Source of the DNA: Halogeometricum rufum
GTDB taxonomy: Archaea > Halobacteriota > Halobacteria > Halobacteriales > Haloferacaceae
NCBI RefSeq assembly: GCF_900112175.1
Contig: NZ_FOYT01000003.1
Coordinates: 62,001 to 126,000 of the forward strand
Length of the DNA stretch: 64,000 nt
Direction of reading: 5' to 3'
The translations under genes and the position numbers were made by a program. Of this stretch, positions 33,192 to 42,251 are shown in pieces. A model generated the notes under the pieces. That model ran no database searches and had not been told where the DNA came from. It was given only the letters and a program-made list of their open reading frames with translations. Position 1 is the stretch's first letter. Each line of letters opens with the position of its first letter.

Positions 33192-33850
33192 GACTGACGG
33201 CGTACGTGACCGAACGCCGGCAGACCCGGCTCGTTCGGTTCCTCCAAGCGGTGATGGTCGGAATTCTCGCCGTCGGCCTCCTCACTCTCAACCCGGGAAT
33301 CGTCGTCAACGCCGCCGTCGGTCTCCTCGTGACGTTCCTCCCGGCGTACCTCGAACGGAACTACAAGTTCGCGATGAACGTCGGCCTCGTCCTCTGGATC
33401 ACGGTGGCGATGTTCCTCCACGCGTTCGGGACGCTTCCCCTCCCGGCGTTGGACTTCCTGAGCCCGTATTCGGCGACGTGGTGGTGGGACCACATGACGC
33501 ACGCGCTCTCGTCGTCGCTGGTAGCGGGCGTCGCCTACGCGACCGTGGTCGCCCTCGACGAACACTCGGAGTTCGTCCACATGCCGCCGAAGGTCCTCTT
33601 CGTCTTCATGCTCATGTTCGTTCTGGCGTTCGGCGTCGTCTGGGAACTGCTCGAGTTCTACATCAGCGTCGGTGCCGGCCTCGTCGGAGCCGACACGGTC
33701 CTCACGCAGTACGGCCTCGAAGACACGGTGCTGGACATGTTCTACAACACGGTCGGCGGCCTCCTCGTCGCCGTCTTCGGGTCGGCTCACCTGTCCGGCG
33801 TCTCGCGAGAACTCGCCGCGAGACTCGACGCCCGGTCCGCGAACAGGTGA
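33188..33850 (+). CDS. YjdF/DUF2238-like membrane protein
   Basis: 220 residues with six to seven helices. The family-like core WWWDHMTHALSSSLVAGVAY (about 100-119) and the later VVWELLEFYISVGAG, then TVLTQYGLEDTVLDMFYNTV, GGLLVAVFG carry the conserved D-H...E...D...N polar residues inside membrane segments, as in DUF2238/YjdF proteins. The function is unknown even in bacteria. It is the second gene of a two-gene operon with the 201-residue membrane protein. Confidence 0.78.
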   Translation: MRLTAYVTERRQTRLVRFLQAVMVGILAVGLLTLNPGIVVNAAVGLLVTFLPAYLERNYKFAMNVGLVLWITVAMFLHAFGTLPLPALDFLSPYSATWWWDHMTHALSSSLVAGVAYATVVALDEHSEFVHMPPKVLFVFMLMFVLAFGVVWELLEFYISVGAGLVGADTVLTQYGLEDTVLDMFYNTVGGLLVAVFGSAHLSGVSRELAARLDARSANR

Positions 33851-33905
33851 CTCGGGCCCTACTCCTCGGTCGTCGGAAGGAGCCGGTGTCGCGCGCTCTC
33901 GCGGA

Positions 33906-34403
33906 TTATCCCGATATCTCCTCGGCGGCGAACGCCTCGCGAAGTCTGTCCTCGTCTTCGGGCGAGAGGTTCGTCTCGAGAATCTCGAACTCGTAGTCCG
34001 ACAGTTCCTGTTCGATTCGCTCCATCTGCGCGTCGCGGGCCAGCAGGAACAACGCGGAGTCGCCCGGTTGGACCGTATTCGCGACCTCTTTGATGAACGA
34101 GTCGTCGATACCGATATCGGTGAATTTGCCGCCGAGTGCGCCCGTCACCGCTCCGACGGCCATTCCGAGCCACGGCATCCAGAAGATGACGCCGATGAGG
34201 AGTCCCCAGAACGACCCCCCGAGCGCACCCGCACCGACGAGGCTGTAGGCCTGTTTGACCTTCACTTGGCCGTTCTCTTTCCGAACGGCGATGGCGGCGT
34301 CGTCTATCGTGATAAGTTCCCGACGCTGCAGTTGGTACATCTTCTCCCGCATGTTCTCCGCGCCGTCCATCGTGTCGAAAGCGAGTACTACTAACGAACT
34401 CAT
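33906..34403 (-). CDS. DUF1269 family protein
   Basis: 165 residues from the ATG at 34403: MSSLVVLAFDTMDGAENMRE, KMYQLQRRELITIDDAAIAV, then a glycine-rich hydrophobic hairpin GAGALGGSFWGLLIGVIFWM, PWLGMAVGAVTGALGGKFTD and a polar C-terminus. This layout (ferredoxin-like N-terminus plus Gly-zipper hairpin) is typical of DUF1269 stress-associated membrane proteins. TATA-like sequences lie 35-60 nt upstream. Confidence 0.85.
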   Translation of the reverse strand: MSSLVVLAFDTMDGAENMREKMYQLQRRELITIDDAAIAVRKENGQVKVKQAYSLVGAGALGGSFWGLLIGVIFWMPWLGMAVGAVTGALGGKFTDIGIDDSFIKEVANTVQPGDSALFLLARDAQMERIEQELSDYEFEILETNLSPEDEDRLREAFAAEEISG

Positions 34404-34628
34404 TTTGCTTACCCGTCGACACGTATGCACGAAAGCAGCATAAACGATGCTTATAGACCGCGCGACTGTCGTCGATTCGGTAATACGCCGAGGGTCCGCA
34501 CGGTCGGACGGCCAGCGACGACTCTCGACGAACTCCGTACGTCGAATACGCGACCGGGTCAGGTTCACCGCCTCCTTCGCGGTGCCGACCGACCGTCTCT
34601 CCTGTCCGAGATGGCCGAACGGCGGTCC

Positions 34629-35957
34629 TCACTCGTTCGGGGCAGGGCCGTCGCGCTCGACGGGCCCCGAGACCCGCCGGTCGGCTTCGGAGTTCGAATC
34701 GTCCGCCTCTCTGCGCTCTGAAATCGGTGCCTCCGCGGACGGCCGTGGACGCGCCGATTCGCTGTCTGACCCGTCCGCCGGTTCGCGGTCGGATTGCGAG
34801 GCGTCGAGGAGCCACGGGAACAGTATCCGGCCGAACTCGAACGCCACGACGAACAGGAGCGGTGCGAGGAAGATGCCGTACCACCCGAAGAGCAGTGGGC
34901 CGACGGTGTACGCGAGCATCACAGCACCGACGTGGAGCGTCCGACCGCTGACGTACGGGCGGAGCAACTGGTCGGGGACGTAGTCCACGATGACGAAGGA
35001 GACGGCGAAGAAGACGACGGGGAACCAGACCGCTTCCGGGTCGAACCAGAGCGCCCGCCCGAGGAGATACGCCCCGACCGGCCACGTGACGAGTTTGATA
35101 CCGATAACCGGGACGAGACTCGCCGCGCCGACGAGGATACCGAGGAACGCCGCCTCCGGGATTCGAGTGGCCGTCGGTGCGAAGACGTTGAGCAGGCCGT
35201 ACGTCGTGGCGGCGAGGATTCCGGTGAGGAGTGCGTTCAGGATGTTTCCGAAGTAGACGTTGTGGAGGTCCCTGTCGACCGTCACGAAGTACGACTCCAG
35301 ACGGCCGCCTTCCTCGACGAACGTGTTCCGAGCCCACCGCGCGACGAGGTAGTCGTCTCTGAGCAGGTAGAAGACGAGGATGAGGACGATGAACGCGTGA
35401 ATACCGACGTTGACGGCGACACCGACCCAGCCGAGTATCGACCCGACGGCGTCGCCGACGAAGGCTCCGAGGTCGACGTCGCTGAGCCGACTCGGGTCTC
35501 TGAGAACCTCGTCGAGGAACACGCCCAGTTGAGTCAGCAGCGACGTGAGGTCGAGATACGGCTGGACGAACGCCTCGACGTCGCCGAGAACGTCCGACTC
35601 GAGCAGGTCGTCCAGCGAAGTGAGCAAGATGGCGAACGTCCACCCGGCGACGAACAGGAGGGGCAATGCCACCACTGAGAGCGTGAGGGCGACAGCGACC
35701 GTCCGTGACCCGAACCGAGTCTCGACGCGACGCAGTACCGGACGGGTGACGTAGTAGACGAAGAGGCCCACGACCACGGTGCCGACGTACCGCCACCCCA
35801 CGTAGAGCAGTCCCGCGACGAGGACGAGCGTGACGAACCAGAGCGCCGCACGTCCGCGGTCGAGAGCGGGCCACTCGACGGTCGCGGCGACTCCTCCGGC
35901 GTGGTCCGTCTCGGACGGGTCGGACGCCGACGACTCGGTGTTGGGTTCTTCGGCCAT
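34629..35957 (-). CDS. AI-2E family transporter
   Basis: 442 residues with eight predicted helices. An acidic N-terminus of about 35 residues is followed by LWFVTLVLVAGLLYVGWRYV, a large extramembrane middle (about 120-190), then FYLLRDD (about 215) and the conserved AAFLGILVGAASLVPVIGIK and YVSGRTLHVGAVMLAYTVGP, LLFGWYGIFLAPLL. The layout matches the AI-2E/PerM (UPF0118) family, whose members export small molecules or act as Na+/H+ antiporters. The acidic tail of 65 residues is unusually long. It is monocistronic. Confidence 0.87.
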   Translation of the reverse strand: MAEEPNTESSASDPSETDHAGGVAATVEWPALDRGRAALWFVTLVLVAGLLYVGWRYVGTVVVGLFVYYVTRPVLRRVETRFGSRTVAVALTLSVVALPLLFVAGWTFAILLTSLDDLLESDVLGDVEAFVQPYLDLTSLLTQLGVFLDEVLRDPSRLSDVDLGAFVGDAVGSILGWVGVAVNVGIHAFIVLILVFYLLRDDYLVARWARNTFVEEGGRLESYFVTVDRDLHNVYFGNILNALLTGILAATTYGLLNVFAPTATRIPEAAFLGILVGAASLVPVIGIKLVTWPVGAYLLGRALWFDPEAVWFPVVFFAVSFVIVDYVPDQLLRPYVSGRTLHVGAVMLAYTVGPLLFGWYGIFLAPLLFVVAFEFGRILFPWLLDASQSDREPADGSDSESARPRPSAEAPISERREADDSNSEADRRVSGPVERDGPAPNE

Positions 35958-36159
35958 GGTGGAGACGGACGATTGCGGTAGGGGGTGATGCGTCCTGCCG
36001 CCTGCCGCCCGTCGAACGCGTGTGAGAACGGGAGGTACCGAGATAGCTCTTTCTCGGGACTCCCCCTCACTGGATGTCGTTCGCGGGTCCGTCGCGGGCG
36101 CGACGACCGAGGAATCAATATCCGGTGCGTGTTACCGATTCGGCACGACGGTCGAGGTG

Positions 36160-36594
36160 ATGTTCGGCGTCGTCGTCTCGTACGGCGGTCTGCGGGGAGA
36201 AATCGGGACGATTCGTCGGACGCTCCGGCGCACCGACGAGTTCCGCCCGGAGTCCGAACTCGTCACCGAACTCGCCGGGTTCGTTCGAGTGAACGCCGAC
36301 CGACTGAAGCGGGACGCGGAGGGGCGCGAACTCGACCGCGTGGAGACGGTGGCGCGGTCTCACGACTCCTGTCGGGAGGCGACGGCCGTCGTTCGAGAGC
36401 GAGCGACTGCGGAGGAACGGGAGGAGTACGGACGGTTCGTCCGGTGGTGCGCCGAACGGGTCGTCGACGCCGGCGTCGAGGGCGGGGTACTGCGGTTCGG
36501 TGGTCGCCGGGTCAGTCCGGCCGAGAGAGCGTTCGTGGACTCCATCGCGGACGCGTTCGACACCGCCGGGCATTCCACCGAGCCGGACGGGTGA
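36160..36594 (+). CDS. conserved haloarchaeal protein, unknown function
   Basis: 144 residues from the ATG at 36160 (MFGVVVSYGGLRGEIGTIRR). It is soluble and mainly helical, rich in Arg/Glu pairs (FVRVNADRLKRDAEGRELDR, TAEEREEYGRFVRWCAERVV). A start at 36022 is possible, but the first 46 residues have poor composition. No motif or family is recognised. Confidence 0.6.
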   Translation: MFGVVVSYGGLRGEIGTIRRTLRRTDEFRPESELVTELAGFVRVNADRLKRDAEGRELDRVETVARSHDSCREATAVVRERATAEEREEYGRFVRWCAERVVDAGVEGGVLRFGGRRVSPAERAFVDSIADAFDTAGHSTEPDG

Positions 36595-36732
36595 GAGACT
36601 CGTTCGGCGAGCGTGGGGGTGTCCCCCGACGCCAGCACGTCCGCCCTCGACTCCGGGTCGGCGTACTCCTCACGGCGAGTGCGTCCCCCGTGACGTGTCT
36701 CGAAGAAGGGAGGGCCTCACTGCCGAGGCCGT

Positions 36733-37359
36733 TCAGACACCGGTGTCGGGCCGAGGGGTCCGGGGCGGAGTCGGGGCGAGTTCGGCGCTGGCCGCACGGC
36801 CGAGGACGACCATCGAGAGCCCGGTACTCAGGAGGTTGACGCCGAACAGGAGCCCGAGTGCCCACGCGGCAGTCGCCGGGTATCCGGCGAAGAGGAGGCC
36901 GGCGAGCAGGAACGAGATGCCCCCCGAGACGGCGGGCCACACCCATCCGCGCTCGGTCCGGAGCGACCACGCAAAGTAGAGCAACGCGACGCCGTCCGCG
37001 ACGAAGTAGGCGACGAGGAGGAGCGTCAACGACGTCAGCGCGAGCACCGGATTGAACAGCATCGCGAGGCCGGCGACGAGGAAGACGACGGCGAGCAGTA
37101 TCTCGCCGACGGCCCCTCGCCACCCCGACGCGGAGAACGCGTGAGCGACGTGGGCGACCCCGGCGATAGCGAGTGCGCCGCCGATGAAGAGTCCGACCGT
37201 GAGCGAGGACAACAACGGGAAGAGTATCGCCCCGACGCCCAGTACCGCGAGGAGTCCGCCGACGATCATCAGGGTGCGACCCTCGTCACGGAGGATAGCT
37301 TCGAGCGGTGCTTCTGTCTCGGTGGCCATCTCCGGCTCGGTAGGGGTAACAGAACTCAT
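36733..37359 (-). CDS. HdeD/DUF308 family membrane protein
   Basis: 208 residues with six membrane helices arranged as three repeated pairs (TLMIVGGLLAVLGVGAILFP, GLFIGGALAIAGVAHVAHAF, EILLAVVFLVAGLAMLFNPV, LLLVAYFVADGVALLYFAWS, ...). This is the HdeD (DUF308) pattern; HdeD supports acid resistance at high cell density in E. coli, but the archaeal role is unknown. A perfect 17-bp palindrome lies 4 nt upstream of its start codon and may be its operator. Confidence 0.85.
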   Translation of the reverse strand: MSSVTPTEPEMATETEAPLEAILRDEGRTLMIVGGLLAVLGVGAILFPLLSSLTVGLFIGGALAIAGVAHVAHAFSASGWRGAVGEILLAVVFLVAGLAMLFNPVLALTSLTLLLVAYFVADGVALLYFAWSLRTERGWVWPAVSGGISFLLAGLLFAGYPATAAWALGLLFGVNLLSTGLSMVVLGRAASAELAPTPPRTPRPDTGV

Positions 37360-37363
37360 GTTC

Positions 37364-37380
37364 GAACGTATTGTACGTTC
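37364..37380. promoter_or_regulatory. palindromic operator between HdeD and DUF389 genes
   Basis: GAACGTATTGTACGTTC is a perfect inverted repeat (GAACGTA-TTG-TACGTTC), ending 4 nt from the HdeD start codon and 116 nt before the divergent DUF389-type gene. Its position over a leaderless start resembles the metal operators at 27871 and 30551, but the sequence is different. Confidence 0.55.
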
Positions 37381-37496
37381 ATATCAGTCATAAGCACATC
37401 CTACGAGCTCCGAGAATATCACGTCTCCCTGACGGCGACGACACCATCCTATCAGAGCACTCATACTTTTTGTTCTCTCGTCGCTTCCTACTGTGC

Positions 37497-38849
37497 ATGC
37501 GACTCGTACAGGTGTTGGTACCGGAGGGGAGACGAGAGAGCGTTCTCGACTCCCTCGACGTGCAGGGAGTCGACTACGCAGTCTTCGAAGAAGTCGGACG
37601 GGGGGACTTCGAGGCGATGGTACAGTTTCCCGTTCCGCCCAGTGGCGTCGAGACGGTGATGGAGGAGTTGACGAAGGCAGGTATCCGAGACGACACGTAC
37701 ACCATCGTCCTCGCCACGGAGACGGTCGTCTCACAGCGTCTCTCGGCGTTGAAAGAGCGATTCCCCGGCCTCAGGATCTCTCGTGAAGAGCTCCACGCCC
37801 GAGCGGAGGACCTCGCACCGGCGAACTCGACGTTTTTCAGTTTCTTGCTACTCAGCACTGTCATCGCCACGACGGGCCTCCTCCTCGACTCCGCGGCGAC
37901 CATCATCGGAGCGATGGTCGTCGCACCCCTGATGGGACCGGCAGTCTCCGCGTCCGTCGGGACGATACTGGCCGACCGGCGGATGGCGTCTCGCGGCGTC
38001 ACCCTTCAGGTGACTGGTCTCCTGGCAGCCATCGCGACGGCCGCGATACTCGGGGTGCTGCTCCGAGAGACGCTCCTCATCCCGCCGGGGCTGGAGATTC
38101 GAGAGATCCCGCAGGTCGCAGAACGAACCAGTCCGAACGTCCTGTCGCTCTTTCTCGCTCTGGGGTCGGGAATCGCGGGGTCGATCAGTATCATGCGGGG
38201 GTCCGGGTCGACTCTCGTCGGTGTCGCCATCGCCGTCGCTCTCGTCCCGCCGGCGGCGACGTCGGGGTTAGGTCTCGCGTTCGGCCTCCCCAGCGTCGCC
38301 CTCACGGGCGCGGTTCTCGTCGTCGTCAACCTGCTGGCCATCAACCTCTCGGCGCTGATTCTGTTCTACCTGTCGGGGTTCAAGCCACTGGACGCCGGCG
38401 AGCAGGAAGGCGTCAGAGCGTCTATCGTCTCTCGAATCACCGTCATCGGTATAGCTCTCGCGGTTCTCTCTGTCGTCCTCGCCGGGGTGACGTACGCGTC
38501 GTTCCAGACCGCCTCGTTCGAGCGGGAGACGCAGATCGAACTCCAGCGACAGTTCGACGAGGCGGACGTCGAAGGGGTCGAACTCGCCAGTGTCACGGTG
38601 GACTACGGACCCGCCGACCTACTCCTCGGGAACCAGCCTCGCGTCGACGTGCTGGTCGGTGTCCCGCGTGACCTGGACGTCCCGCCCGACCTCGCACAGC
38701 GATTCGACGACCACCTGACCGAACAGATGGGCCGAGACGTGGTCGTCAGGGTCGGGTTCGTCGAAGCACAGATATCCGACGACGCAGAGACGAGGCCCTC
38801 GCTCGGAAGACTCGTGCCCGACCGGCCCCCGGTGATTCGCCATGGCTGA
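37497..38849 (+). CDS. DUF389/TIGR00341 family membrane protein
   Basis: 450 residues from the ATG at 37497. The N-terminal 110 residues form a small alpha/beta domain (MRLVQVLVPEGRRESVLDSL..., ACT-like). Six or so membrane helices follow, with the TIGR00341 signature DSAATIIGAMVVAPLMGPAV and SGIAGSISIMRGSGSTLVGV, AIAVALVPPAATSGLG. A C-terminal soluble domain (about 345-450) comes last. The function is unknown; the Gly/Pro-rich helices suggest a transporter or channel. It is divergent from HdeD. Confidence 0.88.
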   Translation: MRLVQVLVPEGRRESVLDSLDVQGVDYAVFEEVGRGDFEAMVQFPVPPSGVETVMEELTKAGIRDDTYTIVLATETVVSQRLSALKERFPGLRISREELHARAEDLAPANSTFFSFLLLSTVIATTGLLLDSAATIIGAMVVAPLMGPAVSASVGTILADRRMASRGVTLQVTGLLAAIATAAILGVLLRETLLIPPGLEIREIPQVAERTSPNVLSLFLALGSGIAGSISIMRGSGSTLVGVAIAVALVPPAATSGLGLAFGLPSVALTGAVLVVVNLLAINLSALILFYLSGFKPLDAGEQEGVRASIVSRITVIGIALAVLSVVLAGVTYASFQTASFERETQIELQRQFDEADVEGVELASVTVDYGPADLLLGNQPRVDVLVGVPRDLDVPPDLAQRFDDHLTEQMGRDVVVRVGFVEAQISDDAETRPSLGRLVPDRPPVIRHG

Positions 38850-39057
38850 GCGCGCGACGGCCTCGTCCGACCGCGAGGGAGTTCGCGCGACGACCGTCCG
38901 TCGACGGTCGAGGCGGACGGGAGTCGCCACCGGCGGACGGACGCGATTGAGCGACGGCGGCGGCAGAGTCGCGACGACGCGCGGAGAGCGCCGCCGACGG
39001 CGTGTCGCACCGAGACGACCGTTTCGGGCCCGGTCGCAGCGAGGTGGAAGACCGTGA
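38842..39057 (+). CDS. doubtful Arg-rich small ORF
   Basis: 71 codons from an ATG overlapping the DUF389-gene stop by 8 nt and ending in a TGA that overlaps the GTG of the phosphoesterase gene (GTGA). The overlaps look operon-like. The product has about 20 arginines and few acidic residues, which is atypical for a halophile, so it may be a chance frame in GC-rich DNA. Confidence 0.2.
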   Translation: MAERATASSDREGVRATTVRRRSRRTGVATGGRTRLSDGGGRVATTRGERRRRRVAPRRPFRARSQRGGRP

Positions 39058-40388
39058 CCGACGCGTACTACCTGATAAGTGACCTCCACATCGGCGGCGA
39101 CGAGCAACTGGAGCACGTCGACTTCCTGGAGGAGTTGCTGTCGTTCCTCCGGATGCTCGAACGGACGGACGAGGACGCCGAGTTGATAATCAACGGCGAC
39201 GCGTTCGGCCTGTGGGAGTTCACCGGCGTCGACGGACTGGACAAGTTCGACGCCCTCGTCGACCGGTACCCGGAACTGTTCGACCAACTCGAAGCCACCG
39301 GCAGTCGGGTTCCCATCACGCTCATCCCCGGGAACCACGACTACGAACTGGCGGCGTATCCCGAGTACGTCGACCGTCTGGCCGAGTACAACGTCACGCT
39401 TCGACAGGTGGTCTCGCTCACCCGAGAGGTCGGTGACTACGTCGTCCACGTCGAACACGGGATGCAACGGGACTCCAACAACCGGATTCCGGACTTCGGA
39501 AACCCCCACGCGAACCCTCCGGGATACTTCGTCAACAGACAGGTCACGAGTCGCGCCGGGCGTCTCTCCGCGCGCGGGAAGTTCAACTGGCTCAAGGACA
39601 TCCAAGCGGTGACACCGATGACGCAGATTCCGGCGTGGATGGTGTCCAACTACTTCTATCGGGAAATGAGTCCGTGGCTCAGATACGTCTCCGCGCCGTT
39701 CTTCCTGCTGTTTAACGTCGGATTCCTCTACGTTCTCGCGTTCGCACTCGACGCAGTCGGTCTCTGGTCGCTCCCGATGGACCTCGTCGAAGGCGTCCTC
39801 GAACTGTTCGGTCCGGTGGGGACGCTGGTCGACCTCCTGTTGACGGCGAACCTCGTCATCACGCTGTTGCTGTTACTCGTCGCCATCCCCCTGTACGTCT
39901 TCGTCAGAGACGCTCGCAAGACGCTCAGACGGTTCGGAATCGACCGGCCGGACGACCGAGACCCGCCCGTCGACGACTATCTCGCGGGCGCGAGAGCGTT
40001 GTTCGCGTCCGACCCGTCGGTCGCCGTGTTCGTCTACGGGCACACCCACCGACCCGCCGTCACCGAAGTCGACGGGAGGGCCGTCGTCAACACGGGGACG
40101 TGGCTGAAGCGACTCCAGCGAGTCGAACCCAGCTTGGGTGTCCTCCCGCCCGTCTTCTACTCCTGGTACCAACTCAACTACGTTCGTCTGTCGGCGGCGG
40201 ACGACGGCGGCGTCGTCGTCGACTACGAACTCGTCGAGAAGGCGGCACCGGACGACGAGACGTGGTTCCAACGCCTCGTCACGTCGGCACCGAGACGGGA
40301 GGACGAGATTCCGGCGCGAACAGTCGTCCGACCGACGAGTGAACCGAACGAGGCAGTCCAAACGGACTCGAATCCGGGAGTCAGGTGA
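39054..40388 (+). CDS. membrane-anchored metallophosphoesterase
   Basis: 444 residues. Metal-binding motifs are in order: DLHIGG (residues 10-15), NGDAFGLWEF (about 44-53), PGNHDY (about 88-93), EHGMQRD (about 136) and GHTHRPA (about 326). Between the last two an insert of about 120 residues carries two membrane helices (WLRYVSAPFFLLFNVGFLYV; LLLTANLVITLLLLLVAIPL), so the catalytic domain is tethered to the membrane. It resembles UDP-diacylglucosamine-pyrophosphatase-like or calcineurin-like enzymes; the substrate is unknown. A possible zinc ribbon lies out of frame just after the stop. Confidence 0.85.
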   Translation: MTDAYYLISDLHIGGDEQLEHVDFLEELLSFLRMLERTDEDAELIINGDAFGLWEFTGVDGLDKFDALVDRYPELFDQLEATGSRVPITLIPGNHDYELAAYPEYVDRLAEYNVTLRQVVSLTREVGDYVVHVEHGMQRDSNNRIPDFGNPHANPPGYFVNRQVTSRAGRLSARGKFNWLKDIQAVTPMTQIPAWMVSNYFYREMSPWLRYVSAPFFLLFNVGFLYVLAFALDAVGLWSLPMDLVEGVLELFGPVGTLVDLLLTANLVITLLLLLVAIPLYVFVRDARKTLRRFGIDRPDDRDPPVDDYLAGARALFASDPSVAVFVYGHTHRPAVTEVDGRAVVNTGTWLKRLQRVEPSLGVLPPVFYSWYQLNYVRLSAADDGGVVVDYELVEKAAPDDETWFQRLVTSAPRREDEIPARTVVRPTSEPNEAVQTDSNPGVR

Positions 40389-40509
40389 CGGGCGGACCGC
40401 GACTTTCCCGGAACGGACCGGAGAAGGGACCGAGGCGTCGGAGAACCCGAGTGCCAACTGGTGCCCGCACTGCGGCGAGCGACTCGACTCGGGCGACTCC
40501 CACCGCTGA
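40389..40509 (+). other. out-of-frame zinc-ribbon-like tail after the phosphoesterase
   Basis: The frame one base off from the phosphoesterase reads FPERTGEGTEASENPSANWC, PHCGERLDSGDSHR and stops at 40507-40509. It has no start codon of its own nearby. ANWCPHCGERL looks like half of a real zinc ribbon, so the phosphoesterase may once have extended into it. Either a recent frameshift or a sequencing indel near 40370-40388 would explain it. Confidence 0.35.
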
Positions 40510-40583
40510 GTCGGGCCTGCCGGAAGACGGACCTCTCGGTCCGTAAGGGAGGTTTATCGAGCGCGGCGCCGTATCGGACGTCT

Positions 40584-42251
40584 ATGGAATCTGACGCGAA
40601 TGCTTCCGTCCCCGACGACGACACGGTGGCGGCCAGTTCGGCGGGAGGGTTGGCGTACTGGGGACCGGCGGTCGCGGTGAGTCTCGCGATGTTCATCGGC
40701 GTCATCGATTCGACGTTGATGAACGTCGCGATTCCGGCCATCGTCGTCGACCTCGACACGACTGTCACGGTCGTACAGGGAGCGATATCGTTCTACGCGA
40801 TGGTCATGGCGGCGTTGATTCTCCCCGGCGGCAAACTGTCGTCGATGTACGGGATTCGGCGACTGATGACCGCGACGCTTCTCGTGTACGGAGTCGGGAC
40901 GACGCTGGCGGCGCTGAGCTGGAACGTCGTCGTCCTCTACGTCGGGTGGTCCGTCATCGAGGGCGCCGCGGCCGCCGTGTTACTCCCGCTGACGTTCACC
41001 GTCCTCCTCGTCAGTTACGAAGGGCGGGACCGGGCGAAAGCGCTCGGTATCCTCGCCGGGGTGAACGCGGCCGGGGCCGCTTTCGGCCCGCTACTCGGAG
41101 GGGCGGTCACGACGTTCGCGAGTTGGCGGTGGGGCTTCGGTATCGAGGTGCTCATCGTCCTCGTCGCACTCTTCTTCGTTCGGTATCTCCCCCGCGAACC
41201 CCTGACCGAGACTCGCTCGGCGTTCGACGTCGGTGGGACGGTGCTCTCGGTCGTGGGGACGACAGCCCTCGTGGCCGGCGTGCTGTTCGCAGGCCGGTAC
41301 GGCTGGGTGGCGTCTCGCCGACCGTTCGTCGTCGGCGACGTTCGGCTGGACCTGTTCGGGGCGTCCCCGACCGTCTGGCTCGTCGGCCTCGGAATCGTCG
41401 TCTTCGCGGCCTTCGTCCAGTACGAGCGACGAATCGAGCGACGCGGCGGGTCGCCCCTGGTTCCGGTCCGTCTGCTGGCGAACGGGGCGTTCACCGCCGG
41501 CGTCGTCACGAACGCGTCGCGGTCCCTGGTCCTCGCCGGGTTCATCTTCGTGGTGCCGGTCTTCCTCCAGTCCGGCGCGGGATACACCGCGTTCGAGACC
41601 GGCGTCGCGATGCTCCCGTTCTCGGTCGCGACGTTCGTCACGTCTCTCTTCACGACCGACTGGCGGCGGTTCGTCCCGTCGAAAACGCTGATTCAGGGCG
41701 GAATCGTCCTCATGGGGCTCGGGATACTCTCACTCGTGTCTCGGACGACGCTCGACGCGACGCTGGTGCAACTCGCCGTGCCGATGGCGCTGGTCGGCCT
41801 CGGCCTCGGGCTCGTGATGGCGCAGCTTATCGACGTGACGCTCTCGTCGGTCGACGCGAAGGACGCGGCGGCGGCGTCCGGTCTGATGAACGCGACGATG
41901 ATGCTCGGCTACTCGTTCGGGACCGCTATCGTGGGCACGTACTTACTGCGCCGATTCTACGGAGGCGTCGTCGACGGCGTATTCGCCGCCGTGGGCACGG
42001 ACGTGTCGGCCGGTGACCGGGCGGGACTCGTGTCCGCTCTCGAAGACGCCGCGGAGACCGCGACCAAAGAGACGCAACGAGAGTTCCTCGACGGCCTCTC
42101 CGCGGCGCAACGAGAACTGCTGGTCGGCGTGTTCGACAGCGCGATCGTACAGGCACAGCGAGAGACGCTGTTGCTCCTCACGCTCCTCGTGCTTCTCGTG
42201 CTCCTGCTCTCGACGCTTCTCCCGGGCGGCGAGACCGACGCCGAGTCGTAG
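40584..42251 (+). CDS. MFS transporter, DHA2 (14-TM drug exporter) type
   Basis: 555 residues from the ATG at 40584 (MESDANASVPDDDTVAASSA); a longer frame to 40461 is not protein-like. Fourteen helices. The DHA2 motif is FIGVIDSTLMNVAIPAIVVD, followed by LPGGKLSSMYGIRRLM (motif A, near 75-90) and VNAAGAAFGPLLGGAV (motif C, near 155-170). An extra soluble segment of about 60 residues precedes the last helix. It probably exports hydrophobic compounds using the proton gradient. A TATA-like GGTTTATCG lies about 30 nt upstream (leaderless). Confidence 0.9.
   Translation: MESDANASVPDDDTVAASSAGGLAYWGPAVAVSLAMFIGVIDSTLMNVAIPAIVVDLDTTVTVVQGAISFYAMVMAALILPGGKLSSMYGIRRLMTATLLVYGVGTTLAALSWNVVVLYVGWSVIEGAAAAVLLPLTFTVLLVSYEGRDRAKALGILAGVNAAGAAFGPLLGGAVTTFASWRWGFGIEVLIVLVALFFVRYLPREPLTETRSAFDVGGTVLSVVGTTALVAGVLFAGRYGWVASRRPFVVGDVRLDLFGASPTVWLVGLGIVVFAAFVQYERRIERRGGSPLVPVRLLANGAFTAGVVTNASRSLVLAGFIFVVPVFLQSGAGYTAFETGVAMLPFSVATFVTSLFTTDWRRFVPSKTLIQGGIVLMGLGILSLVSRTTLDATLVQLAVPMALVGLGLGLVMAQLIDVTLSSVDAKDAAAASGLMNATMMLGYSFGTAIVGTYLLRRFYGGVVDGVFAAVGTDVSAGDRAGLVSALEDAAETATKETQREFLDGLSAAQRELLVGVFDSAIVQAQRETLLLLTLLVLLVLLLSTLLPGGETDAES

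Noticed and set aside
33859-35874. Open frame of 671 codons on the minus strand
   Set aside because: Arg-rich and out of phase with the DUF1269 and AI-2E genes on the same strand, which have clear domains; GC-rich shadow.
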